A stretch of DNA of 64,000 nucleotides. It comes from Treponema_B putidum. GTDB taxonomy: Bacteria > Spirochaetota > Spirochaetia > Treponematales > Treponemataceae. The translations under genes were made by a program, and so were the position numbers. Positions 34,106-42,342 of the stretch are shown one piece after another. Below the pieces are notes generated by a model that saw only the letters and a program-made list of their open reading frames with translations, did no database searches and was not told where the DNA came from. Within the stretch, counting starts at the first letter, position 1. Each line of letters begins with the position of its first letter. The DNA lies in assembly GCF_007830595.1 (NCBI RefSeq), contig NZ_VLLD01000013.1, one strand, 5' to 3'.

Positions 34106-35973
34106 ACTCTTTTTACCTCATAGATTTTAAGCGGCTCATCCTTTCCTCTAAATCTTACCAAACCGTTATATTTAAATACAACTTCATCGTTTAATAAATC
34201 AGACATATTCTTTTTAACAGCCTCGCTTATAAAAATATCTACTTCTTTTTTTAAAGCATAAAAATGGAGACGGGATGCAACATTAACAACATCGGATATA
34301 ACGGTACCGTCCATCCTTTGTTCCTCTCCTATAGTTCCAAGCATGAGCCTTCCATAATGGATTCCTACGGCAAGATTTATTTTAGGAAGCAGGTTTATCT
34401 GTCTATCCAAATTTTCACAATGAACAATATCCTTAATCTCAAGCATACATTTTATGACATCATCTGCCGATCCATAAAAAAGAACCATTAAACCTTCAGG
34501 TAAATATTTATCAATAAATCCGTTATGGGTCTGAATAATGGGATTAATACTTGCCAAAGTATCATTATAAATGTTAAGTAAGCTCAATCTTTCATTTTCC
34601 GTTTTTAAGCCCGTATAAACACTTAAATGAATAAAAGCTATATACATATCTTTTAAAACATTATCGCCCAGTTTAATATCTACATGTTTTTTGCTTAAAA
34701 ATTTCATAAATTCATTAGGAACAAATTTTGCCAGGGCCTTATTTGTAGCCTCGATCTGTTCCGTAATTCTTATAACTTTATCGGCACTTTCTCTAAAAGT
34801 ACGCAAAATAACAATGGCCATAGGAATCAATAAAACTAAAACTCCTACATGAGACAGAAAAAAACCTTGGATAACCCTATTTGCAATCAAAATATCCCTT
34901 ACACTTAAAATTAGAAAAATTGAAAAACCTATCAAAAAAAGGATAGCCGATGTATCTTTGCGTAAAGCAGCTTTTATAACAATTATTATATTATAAGCGG
35001 CAAACAATAAAACATAGATTTGAGCCGGCTGTAGCAGCTCAGCCGAAACTCTAATAGGAGCAAAAATATTTACAATAATATATAATATTGCAGGAATGCA
35101 AAGTATAGCCCAATACTTGCTTTTAGTTTTACTAAACAAGTTATGTACAAACAATGAAGTAAACACAAGACCAAGAGAAAGCGTAGTATAGCCTATTTTA
35201 AAAAGAAGCTCGCCATTGATACTCGGCATTATGATAGTGAGTAAAAATTCATCATAACAGCATATCCTTAAACAAAAATTTGCCGACAATAAACCGAAGT
35301 AAAGAGAATGTTTTTCTTTAGGATAAAAAATAAACAAAGAGATAAAAAAAGCGGCTGCCAGCAAAAGAATACCGGCCAATATGGTAAGAGTTAAAATGCT
35401 TGCATTTTTTTTATCTAAAAGGGTAGAAAAAAAACCGAACTCTATAGGCTTTAAAAATCCTGCCTTATTGTCATTAAAATTGGAAACATGAAATACTAAT
35501 ATTACCTCCTCCTTTCCTAAGGTCGGAAGAGGGATAAAAGCGGCATCCCAATCAAAGGTTTCTTGCTTATAGGAAGAGCCGGCAATACCGCTTCTATAAA
35601 TTTCCTTACCGTCAAGATAAGCAATACAAGCGGAAGAAATTGTTGCTGTTTTTATTGCATATACGCCGTTCGAAGAAAGATTTTTTATTTTTAACGCATA
35701 AGTCCCGTATCCGTAAACGGAAAGCCTATCTTCATACCTATGCCAAGACTTATTTATGTTTTCAAACCGGCTATAGCCCGAAAAATCTTCTAAAGGATTT
35801 ACAAACTTATTTGGAATAAAAATCCAATCTCCTTCAAGAACCTGTATATCTCCTACGGCGATATTTTCAGCATCAAAAACACCCTTTATAACCGATTGTG
35901 ATACAAAATTATAAGATTCCGTACATGAAGCTAAAAAAAAGGCACAGATAAAAACTAGAAAAAACTTTTTCAC
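34096..35973 (-). CDS. 7TMR-DISM receptor cyclase, C2-like half (lacks metal-binding residues)
   Basis: This 625-residue lipoprotein-type receptor starts at GTG 35973, eight bases after TGGAG, and gives a clean signal with lipobox LASC (Cys17). An extracytoplasmic 7TMR-DISMED2-like domain, seven helices and a class III cyclase-like domain follow, in the same order as its partner. Both metal-binding aspartates are replaced: His449 (FIHLSVY) and Glu493 (KYLPEG). Lys489, the adenine-selecting Thr557, Asn564 and Arg568 (SDVVNVASRL) are kept. It should be inactive alone, but could complete the active site of the protein encoded next. Confidence 0.83.
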   Translation of the reverse strand: MKKFFLVFICAFFLASCTESYNFVSQSVIKGVFDAENIAVGDIQVLEGDWIFIPNKFVNPLEDFSGYSRFENINKSWHRYEDRLSVYGYGTYALKIKNLSSNGVYAIKTATISSACIAYLDGKEIYRSGIAGSSYKQETFDWDAAFIPLPTLGKEEVILVFHVSNFNDNKAGFLKPIEFGFFSTLLDKKNASILTLTILAGILLLAAAFFISLFIFYPKEKHSLYFGLLSANFCLRICCYDEFLLTIIMPSINGELLFKIGYTTLSLGLVFTSLFVHNLFSKTKSKYWAILCIPAILYIIVNIFAPIRVSAELLQPAQIYVLLFAAYNIIIVIKAALRKDTSAILFLIGFSIFLILSVRDILIANRVIQGFFLSHVGVLVLLIPMAIVILRTFRESADKVIRITEQIEATNKALAKFVPNEFMKFLSKKHVDIKLGDNVLKDMYIAFIHLSVYTGLKTENERLSLLNIYNDTLASINPIIQTHNGFIDKYLPEGLMVLFYGSADDVIKCMLEIKDIVHCENLDRQINLLPKINLAVGIHYGRLMLGTIGEEQRMDGTVISDVVNVASRLHFYALKKEVDIFISEAVKKNMSDLLNDEVVFKYNGLVRFRGKDEPLKIYEVKRVCR

Positions 35974-36078
35974 ACACTTAACTCCACAAGCGAGGATCTT
36001 GTATACAAGAAACATATACGCAATAAAGAATTGCTTCGCAGTATGATACTCTAATACGGAATATTGTCAATAGGGGGA

Positions 36079-36630
36079 TTATTTATAAAAAGCTTCTTCA
36101 ATGCGGCTGATTAAATCTTTTGAGGCTGCAAATTCCATTTCGGTATTATTATCAAGCTCCACTTTTAATACAGCTTTCCCTTTATGAAGATTCTGCAACA
36201 CATCTTTAACTTTTTCTTTTTTTATTATTGTAGAAACCCGTATATATCCTAAAGAAAGATTTCTATCGAGAGTATTAAGATCAAAAAGTTCTACAAGCTC
36301 TTTAGAATCTAAAATAAAATATGCTTTTAAAATAAAAGCATCGGCTTTAGTATGTAAGGTAAAATTAAAATAGGCATCCGAGACATATTCTCTTTGTCTC
36401 ATTTGATAAGTAAAGTCGGCCATCACATGGCCGGCCATCATATGGCGAGCCATATGATGGCTTGAAATATCTTTTTCATTTTTTAATACCATTTTCCCCG
36501 GACGAATATAGTACTTCATATTACCGGATTCCATATACGCCGTTATAACCTTTTCCTTACCTGATGGAGCGGTCACACATGAAGAAAACAAAAATAAAAA
36601 TGATATTAAAACAAAAAAAGACTTTTTCAT
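36079..36630 (-). CDS. Small conserved lipoprotein of unknown function
   Basis: This 183-residue protein has a clear lipoprotein signal (KKSFFVLISFLFLFSSC). The mature part has a His- and Met-rich stretch (HHMARHMMAGHVMADF) and alternating beta-strand character. I do not recognise a family. ATG 36630 is chosen because the longer frame would start inside a terminator stem (36643-36670). Confidence 0.6.
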   Translation of the reverse strand: MKKSFFVLISFLFLFSSCVTAPSGKEKVITAYMESGNMKYYIRPGKMVLKNEKDISSHHMARHMMAGHVMADFTYQMRQREYVSDAYFNFTLHTKADAFILKAYFILDSKELVELFDLNTLDRNLSLGYIRVSTIIKKEKVKDVLQNLHKGKAVLKVELDNNTEMEFAASKDLISRIEEAFYK

Positions 36631-36636
36631 ACAATT

Positions 36637-36670
36637 AAAAAACAGCCCCGCTATAAACATAGCAAGGCTG
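36637..36670 (-). terminator. Rho-independent terminator of the TRL-like gene
   Basis: On the minus strand a 12-bp stem with two G-T pairs (36670-36659/36654-36643) and a four-base loop is followed by six T. Confidence 0.8.
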
Positions 36671-36686
36671 TCAAGGCTATGATAGC

Positions 36687-36974
36687 TTATTCCCCTGTAA
36701 CAACCGTAGTTACAACATAATAGGGAATAGCAGGGCTGGCAGGATAGTCAATTCTAATATCAACAGTTCCTACTTTTGTAATACCGCCATTTTTTGCAGC
36801 CTGAGCAATTCCGCCTTCACCCTTTATAGGGAAAATAGCAAAGAAAGCCTGAGAAGCTTCACCTGTTTTTCGTCCTACAACACCTGAAGCACCGGCAACA
36901 GGCTTTACTGTTGAACATGATACAATTAAAAAAGCAGCAAATACAACAAACAAAACTAAAGCAATCTTTTTCAT
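36687..36974 (-). CDS. TRL-like small lipoprotein
   Basis: This 95-residue lipoprotein has signal and lipobox IVSC (Cys20), then a domain that resembles the TRL family: GRKTGEASQ, GEGGIAQAAKNGGITKVGTVD and a C-terminal beta hairpin. The name comes from a tRNA-associated locus in other bacteria; its function is unknown. It is short, strongly expressed-looking and has its own promoter and terminator. Confidence 0.7.
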   Translation of the reverse strand: MKKIALVLFVVFAAFLIVSCSTVKPVAGASGVVGRKTGEASQAFFAIFPIKGEGGIAQAAKNGGITKVGTVDIRIDYPASPAIPYYVVTTVVTGE

Positions 36975-37002
36975 AATGAGCCTCCGAATTTGATATAGTT
37001 TT

Positions 37003-37030
37003 ATTATAATAGTTTTGTTAACTCTGTCAA
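37003..37030 (-). promoter_or_regulatory. Strong promoter of the TRL-like gene
   Basis: On the minus strand consensus TTGACA (37030-37025) and TATAAT (37008-37003) are 16 bases apart. Confidence 0.7.
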
Positions 37031-37134
37031 GATTTATATCGTTTTTATTTTTTTAATGACAAATCGCAAAAGATATGCTAAAATACTTCGGTATAGATTC
37101 TTAAATACAAAACAAATTTAGTAAGAGGCTTTTT

Positions 37135-38907
37135 ATGAACAAAATTTTTAAACAAATAGAAAAAATAGGCATTGTACCGGTCATCGTTTTAGAAAATGAA
37201 AAAGATGCCGTTCCTTTGGGAAATGCCCTATCTGCCGCCGGCCTTCTCTGTGCCGAAATCACATTTAGAACGGAAGCAGCCGAAAAAGCTATTCAAGTTT
37301 TTTCAAAAAAATTCCCCGATTTTCTTGTAGGAGCCGGAACGGTTTTATCCCCGGAACAAGCCGATAAAGCTATCGCTGCCGGGGCCAAGTTTATCGTCAG
37401 CCCGGGATTAAACCCTAAGGTCGTCGAGCACTGCGTTAAATCAGGATATCCGATAATTCCGGGAGTTTCCACAGCAGGAGAAATCGAACAGGCTATGAGC
37501 TTCGGCCTTGAAGTAGTCAAATTTTTTCCGGCTGAGGCTGTCGGGGGAGTAAAATTTATAAAAGCCCTTTCCGCACCCTATCCGAATATAAAATTTATGC
37601 CTACAGGCGGAATAAATGCCCAAAATATTGCAGAATATGCAGCCTTTTCAAAGGTCATTGCCTGCGGCGGAAGCTGGATGGTTTCAAAAGAACTTATATC
37701 TTCAAAAGATTTTAAAAAAATAGAAGAAGAGTCTATTATTGCTTTAAAAGTTGTAAAAGATGCCCGTAATCCTAAAAAAAATACAAGCGCTTTAACTGCA
37801 TTTCCATACCAAAAAACTTCAACAGAAAAAAAAGACTCAACATCAGACGAAAAACCTTTAGAAGGCAGCATTGAAACAAGTCAAGTGCCCAAAGTTATAA
37901 CAATGGGCGAAATAATGCTCCGTCTTTCCCCCACAGGTTTTAACCGCTTTGTTCAAGCCGATGCTCTGGAATTGGTTTTCGGCGGAGCGGAGGCAAACGT
38001 CGCTGTTTCCTTAGCCAACTTCGGAATGCGGTCATCATACATAACAAAACTACCTGCCCATGAGATAGGCCAAGCAGCCGTAAATTCTTTGCGCCGGTAC
38101 GGAGTAGATGTTTCAGGCATAATTCGCGGAGGAAAACGCATAGGTATCTATTTTTTAGAAAAAGGAGCCTCCCAACGAGCCTCCAAGGTAATATATGATA
38201 GGGCGAACTCAGCCATTGCCGAAGCCTCACCGAGTGACTTTAACTGGAAAGAAATTTTTAAAGGAGCCTCATGGTTCCATTTTACCGGAATTACACCGGC
38301 TTTAAGCAAAAATGCCGCCGAAATTTGCCTTGAGGCCTGCAAAACGGCAAGGTCAATGGGCATAACTGTTTCATGCGACCTTAACTACCGCAAAAAACTA
38401 TGGACTCCCGCAGAAGCAAAAGAAACCATGAGCCGTATCTGCGAGTTCGTCGATATCTGCATTTCAAATGAAGAAGATGCAGAGCAAGTTTTCGGCATTA
38501 CCTCAAAAAATACGGTTGTAAGCTCGGGCAAACTGAATGAAAAGGGCTATAAAGAGGTTGCTGCAAAGTTATGCAAAAAATTCGGTTTTCAAAAAGTAGG
38601 AATAACCCTCCGTGAATCCACCTCAGCCAGCGAAAACAACTGGTCAGCCATGCTTTATACAAAAGGCAAGGCCTATTTCAGCAAAAAATACACAATGCAG
38701 GTCGTTGATCGGCTGGGAGGCGGAGACAGTTTTGCTGCAGCCTTAATATGTGCAGAATTAAAAGGCTTTAAACCTCAAAAACAAATCGACTTTGCTTCAG
38801 CCGCTTCCTGTCTAAAACACTCCGTAAACGGCGACTTTAACCAAGTTTCTTTTGATGAAGTTTTATACCTTGCAGAAGGCGATGCCTCAGGAAGGGTTCA
38901 AAGGTAA
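37135..38907 (+). CDS. Bifunctional KDPG/KHG aldolase - 2-keto-3-deoxygluconate kinase fusion
   Basis: This 590-residue protein joins two consecutive enzymes of the 2-keto-3-deoxygluconate pathway. Residues 1-205 are an Eda-type class I aldolase with Glu41, Arg45 and Schiff-base Lys129 (VVKFFPAE), giving pyruvate and glyceraldehyde 3-phosphate. A charged linker (about 210-250) leads to a PfkB/ribokinase-fold kinase (about 255-580) with GGAEANVAVSLANFG and catalytic Asp531 (GGGDSF), which would phosphorylate KDG. No transporter or regulator of sugar acids lies beside it. Confidence 0.88.
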   Translation: MNKIFKQIEKIGIVPVIVLENEKDAVPLGNALSAAGLLCAEITFRTEAAEKAIQVFSKKFPDFLVGAGTVLSPEQADKAIAAGAKFIVSPGLNPKVVEHCVKSGYPIIPGVSTAGEIEQAMSFGLEVVKFFPAEAVGGVKFIKALSAPYPNIKFMPTGGINAQNIAEYAAFSKVIACGGSWMVSKELISSKDFKKIEEESIIALKVVKDARNPKKNTSALTAFPYQKTSTEKKDSTSDEKPLEGSIETSQVPKVITMGEIMLRLSPTGFNRFVQADALELVFGGAEANVAVSLANFGMRSSYITKLPAHEIGQAAVNSLRRYGVDVSGIIRGGKRIGIYFLEKGASQRASKVIYDRANSAIAEASPSDFNWKEIFKGASWFHFTGITPALSKNAAEICLEACKTARSMGITVSCDLNYRKKLWTPAEAKETMSRICEFVDICISNEEDAEQVFGITSKNTVVSSGKLNEKGYKEVAAKLCKKFGFQKVGITLRESTSASENNWSAMLYTKGKAYFSKKYTMQVVDRLGGGDSFAAALICAELKGFKPQKQIDFASAASCLKHSVNGDFNQVSFDEVLYLAEGDASGRVQR

Positions 38908-39704
38908 GATTTCTTTTGCATTGGAAATAAGCATATTAAAGCGTTCTTCCTCCTTTATTATTTTTACACAATAATCATTATATGAACCTGTTTGTTCTAT
39001 AGGTATTATAAATGGAAATTCAGTCAAATAGTTATCTGTATCTATGATTTTGTATTTCTTTGGTTCTGCTATACTTTGAGTAGGATAAATCAGAATCCCA
39101 TGCTTAGAAGAGAATCTCAACATATACATTATTGTTTTATAGTAAATAGCGGCTGCACGCTCTTCGCCATATGAATAGTTTTTACTTAATGGAATATATT
39201 TAGCATCAGCAACTATTTTGTTATCCTTAATGCTTCATTCGGATTTTTGCCATCATTAAGCCCTATATCTGAAATTACAAATTCTTCCGAGTCGATATAA
39301 TCGGGGGTATCTAACCAATATCTATATTCCGTTAGACCCAAAGAAATTATTTTTGTCTTTGTGTCATTCCATTTTGCATATACATTATGGCCTGTTCCTT
39401 TCCAGTTCAAATAGCAACTTTTTGATGAATAATCTTTTGTTTTAGGATGTATTTGCACACTTATACAAATATTACCATAATCATATTTTTCCCAGCCGGC
39501 AATCTGTTTTTGAATGCTGTCATTACCATATCCTTGTCCGGTTTTTTTAAAACCGGCGCTTTTTACAAATGGCTCAATATATTTCTTATAACCATAAGTA
39601 TCTAGCGTATCACTTTCAGTATGCCGTATTTTACTCTGAAGATATTCCAGATGTGCAACAAAGTATTCCAAAAGATATTTGAAATTTTGATATTTATCTG
39701 CCAT
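38887..39704 (-). pseudogene. Frameshifted PD-(D/E)XK nuclease-like gene
   Basis: Two frames make one protein. The N-terminal part (39704-39213, 163 residues) ends at TAG just after NEALRITK. The other frame is open from about 39231 and continues with KIVADAKYIPLSKNYSYGEE, then the part ending at 38887 (MLRFSSKHGILIYP). VADAKY fits the D-x-K of a PD-(D/E)XK nuclease, as in McrC- or LlaJI-like restriction enzymes. The break lies between 39216 and 39240. The 3' end overlaps the convergent eda-kdgK gene by 21 bases. A sequencing error or programmed frameshift is also possible. Confidence 0.6.
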
Positions 39705-39880
39705 TTCCTTCCCTCAAAATCATCCTACCGGAGTTCTGTGTGTAGAACATTTATTCAACTTTTCCCGAATAATAAACTAAAAAATCATATTTTTCAAGTT
39801 ATTAACCTGATAATTTTGCATATTAAAACAGCGTAAAACGTACTCCTTAAAAATGTGTTAATCTATGTTATAATACAACA

Positions 39881-40021
39881 AGTGAAGATAAAATCCCTTT
39901 AATATTAGATAATCTTAAAGTGCGTACATCTTTGAAAACCAGAAAATATCTTGCGACCATTTCGTAAAGATTTGAGCTTGCATTTACTCCAAGGCATTGT
40001 TCTTGGCTGAACCTTGTATGA
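39881..40021 (+). pseudogene. IS630-type transposase relic
   Basis: One frame reads IPLILDNLKV, then after an in-frame TAA, FELAFTPRHCSWLNLV and a stop. These match the second-aspartate strand (ILDN) and the segment FTPKHxSWLN before the catalytic Glu of IS630/DDE transposases. The glutamate and everything beyond it are missing. It overlaps the 3' end of the minus-strand gene at 39984. The rest of 39705-39880 holds nothing I can support. Confidence 0.6.
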
Positions 40022-40598
40022 GTATAATAGTCCCTTTTGTTTCATATTTCTTTTTTACATATTCATAACTATTGGGTAAATATAATGTTATTGTTGTAGA
40101 ATACCCGTGTTCAATTAAAATTAAAAAATCATAATTGTATTGAGCAGCAAAAAATATAGGAGATAAAAATTCATCTTTAGGTGTAAATATATCATAATTT
40201 TTATAAGATATACTATAGCTATTATCATCATTTTTTATTAAATATTTATTAATAAAATCATCAAGACTCATATTTTTATCGGCTATATCTGTAGATAACT
40301 TGCTGATATTTTTATCAACTTTATAATCAAAAAAATATCTTTTAGTACCTATTACCTCATATTTCATCTTTGTTTCATATAAAAAATAATAACCATCATA
40401 ACAATAAACAATAATCACAGGAATAGTTGCATTATCTTTTTTAGAAATATTTTCCAAAAAATAGTTTTCAATTGTTATTCTATCAATGTTCTTTTCAAGG
40501 CGTTTTTCAGTATCTTCTTCTGCAAAACAAAAAATAGATAATAACAATAAACAAGTTATAATAAATATTTTATTATTAATGCGTAAGTTTTTCATCAT
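39984..40598 (-). CDS. Secreted protein of unknown function with an altered C-terminus
   Basis: This 204-residue protein has a signal peptide (KIFIITCLLLLSIFCFA) and a tyrosine-rich mature part; the region PIFFAAQYNYDFLILIEHGYS resembles ankyrin-adjacent motifs in other treponeme proteins. I do not recognise a family. The last codons are antisense to an IS630 relic (39881-40021), so the natural end has probably been replaced. It overlaps a 29-codon frame at its start. Confidence 0.5.
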   Translation of the reverse strand: MMKNLRINNKIFIITCLLLLSIFCFAEEDTEKRLEKNIDRITIENYFLENISKKDNATIPVIIVYCYDGYYFLYETKMKYEVIGTKRYFFDYKVDKNISKLSTDIADKNMSLDDFINKYLIKNDDNSYSISYKNYDIFTPKDEFLSPIFFAAQYNYDFLILIEHGYSTTITLYLPNSYEYVKKKYETKGTIILIQGSAKNNALE

Positions 40599-40684
40599 AC
40601 AAAATCTTCTTTCATCTGTTTGGAACAGTCCGAAAAATAGGTATTCTGAAAGTTTTTAATTTCATTGAGCGTCATAGTTTTCAT
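40595..40684 (-). CDS. Short 29-residue ORF before the secreted protein
   Basis: ATG 40684 to TGA 40595 encodes a peptide starting MKTMTLNEIKNF. Its stop overlaps the ATG of the next gene (ATGATG). It may be a leader or a remnant. The remaining gap 40685-40964 holds only another short open frame ending EEVLPVFLDEKRIEKEE and no recognisable gene. Confidence 0.25.
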   Translation of the reverse strand: MKTMTLNEIKNFQNTYFSDCSKQMKEDFV

Positions 40685-40964
40685 AATATTCTATTCCTCT
40701 TTTTCGATACGTTTTTCATCAAGAAAAACAGGCAAGACTTCTTCAAACGCAATACCCATGCTTGCGTTTGTTTTTATTTTTGTCCTACTCAAATATCATC
40801 TCTTGTTCCTATTACAATTATACCACATTTTGTCATTTATTTGAATGGAGAGGTATTAAATTCTGGGAATTTGTTGTATAATAATTTTTACTAAGATGTA
40901 TTTTAATAATAAAGAAAATATCTCTACATAACGTTGCAATGCCACAGAGAGCGAGGTTCATACA

Positions 40965-41636
40965 TTGCGAATTATAGATAAAAACAAAGATTATTATGAT
41001 TATTTGGCCCATCAGGCAGATAGTGATGACGGTGTAACATTTGATAGACGAGGTTCTATTCCTCTCAGGAATGAAGATTTTTTTAATATCTTGAGTGAAC
41101 ATGTCAAAAATCATAAATATTACCGCCAATATTGGCGGTTCTGGAAAGAAGAACCGGCAGAATACAATAAGTTTTTCGCAATTCGTGCCGGAATTAAGTT
41201 ATTCTTAATTGGCCTTAAATTAGAAATTGATGAAACTGATTTTCGTAATTGTATTTTAAAATCTTATAAAATGGAACTTATAAAAACTTTTGAAGATTTT
41301 GATTATAGAGGGAAAATTTTGGATATAGTTTCTGTTGAGAATATAGATTCTCTTGTTACTGCGATAAATAAAAAAAAACTTGAAAATGTCAAACTTTCAG
41401 AACTGGTTATTAGAAATATCGGATTACCGGATGGCTTTTATATTTTAAAGAATATCGGCATCCCTTCTATTATTCCTCCTGAACAAATTTACTATAGCAT
41501 GGAAACTTATTTATTTTCACTTAAAAATGATAAGAACTGTGAATCAAAGGATTTAACGGATTCTGAAAAGATAGTTAATCATGGCTTTGACAAAAAAACA
41601 TCTTTTAGAAATAGTAGCACAAAGAATGTATTTTAG
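40965..41636 (+). CDS. Conserved hypothetical protein
   Basis: This 223-residue protein begins with RIIDKNKDYYDYLAHQ and FDRRGSIPL and ends with NHGFDKKTSFRN. I recall similar ends in unannotated proteins of Firmicutes and other spirochaetes, often in accessory regions, but no function. It has no signal peptide or membrane segment. The start is a TTG; GAGG at 40949 is ten bases away, so initiation may be weak. It lies 30 bases before gpx. Confidence 0.55.
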   Translation: MRIIDKNKDYYDYLAHQADSDDGVTFDRRGSIPLRNEDFFNILSEHVKNHKYYRQYWRFWKEEPAEYNKFFAIRAGIKLFLIGLKLEIDETDFRNCILKSYKMELIKTFEDFDYRGKILDIVSVENIDSLVTAINKKKLENVKLSELVIRNIGLPDGFYILKNIGIPSIIPPEQIYYSMETYLFSLKNDKNCESKDLTDSEKIVNHGFDKKTSFRNSSTKNVF

Positions 41637-41666
41637 TTATAATCAAAGTCTAATGGAGGTAAGAAA

Positions 41667-42209
41667 GTGACAATATACGATTATTCGGTACAGGATGCGC
41701 AAGGGCGAAATATCCCGCTAAAAGACTATAAAGGGAAGGTTTTGTTGATTGTAAATACGGCAACAAAATGCGGTTTTACGCCGCACTACAAAGAGCTTGA
41801 ACAAATGTACGAAAAATATCATGAGCAGGGCTTGGAAATAATCGATGTGCCGTGCAATCAATTCGGGGAGCAAGCACCGGGTACTAACGAACAAATCAGC
41901 GAGTTTTGCTCGCTCAATTACAACACGAAATTTCCTCAAATGAAAAAATCGGATGTAAACGGCACAAACGAATTACCGCTGTATACGTATTTAAAAGCTC
42001 AAAAAAAATTTGAAAGTTTCGGTGAAGGTAAAACGGCACAAATGATGGACAATTTCCTTGCAAAAATCGATCCCGATTATAAAAACAATTCCGACATTAA
42101 ATGGAACTTTACCAAATTCATTGCAGCGCGTGACGGCAGCATCGCCGCCCGATTTGAGCCGACGGCTCCCATGACCGAAATTGAAGCGTGTATTGCAAAA
42201 CTGATATAA
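41667..42209 (+). CDS. gpx: Glutathione peroxidase family thiol peroxidase (Cys form)
   Basis: This 180-residue peroxidase reduces hydroperoxides. The peroxidatic residue is Cys35 in TATKCGFTPHY, encoded by TGC at 41769-41771, not by a selenocysteine TGA. Other tetrad members are visible in PCNQFGEQ and IKWNFTKF. Cys homologues usually take electrons from thioredoxin. The start is GTG 41667, seven bases after GGAGG. Base composition is more GC-rich than the neighbours. Confidence 0.92.
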   Translation: MTIYDYSVQDAQGRNIPLKDYKGKVLLIVNTATKCGFTPHYKELEQMYEKYHEQGLEIIDVPCNQFGEQAPGTNEQISEFCSLNYNTKFPQMKKSDVNGTNELPLYTYLKAQKKFESFGEGKTAQMMDNFLAKIDPDYKNNSDIKWNFTKFIAARDGSIAARFEPTAPMTEIEACIAKLI

Positions 42210-42210
42210 A

Positions 42211-42330
42211 ATGCAGCTTTATAATAATCCACTTGATTTTTGGGATTATTATAAAGAGAATAAACTACTCAAAGAAACAATAAAACGGAATATGAACAGA
42301 TATTCTATGGAGGTATTGACCGATATATAA
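42211..42330 (+). CDS. 39-residue ORF in frame with the primase-helicase gene
   Basis: ATG 42211 to TAA 42328 encodes a peptide containing NNPLDFWDYYKENK. It lies in the same frame as the large gene and is separated from it by one stop and four codons. It could be an N-terminal extension cut off by a nonsense mutation, a leader, or chance. Confidence 0.25.
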   Translation: MQLYNNPLDFWDYYKENKLLKETIKRNMNRYSMEVLTDI

Positions 42331-42342
42331 TTTGTACAAAAT

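Noticed and set aside
41769..41771. Glutathione peroxidase as a selenoprotein
   Set aside because: The active-site codon is TGC (Cys).
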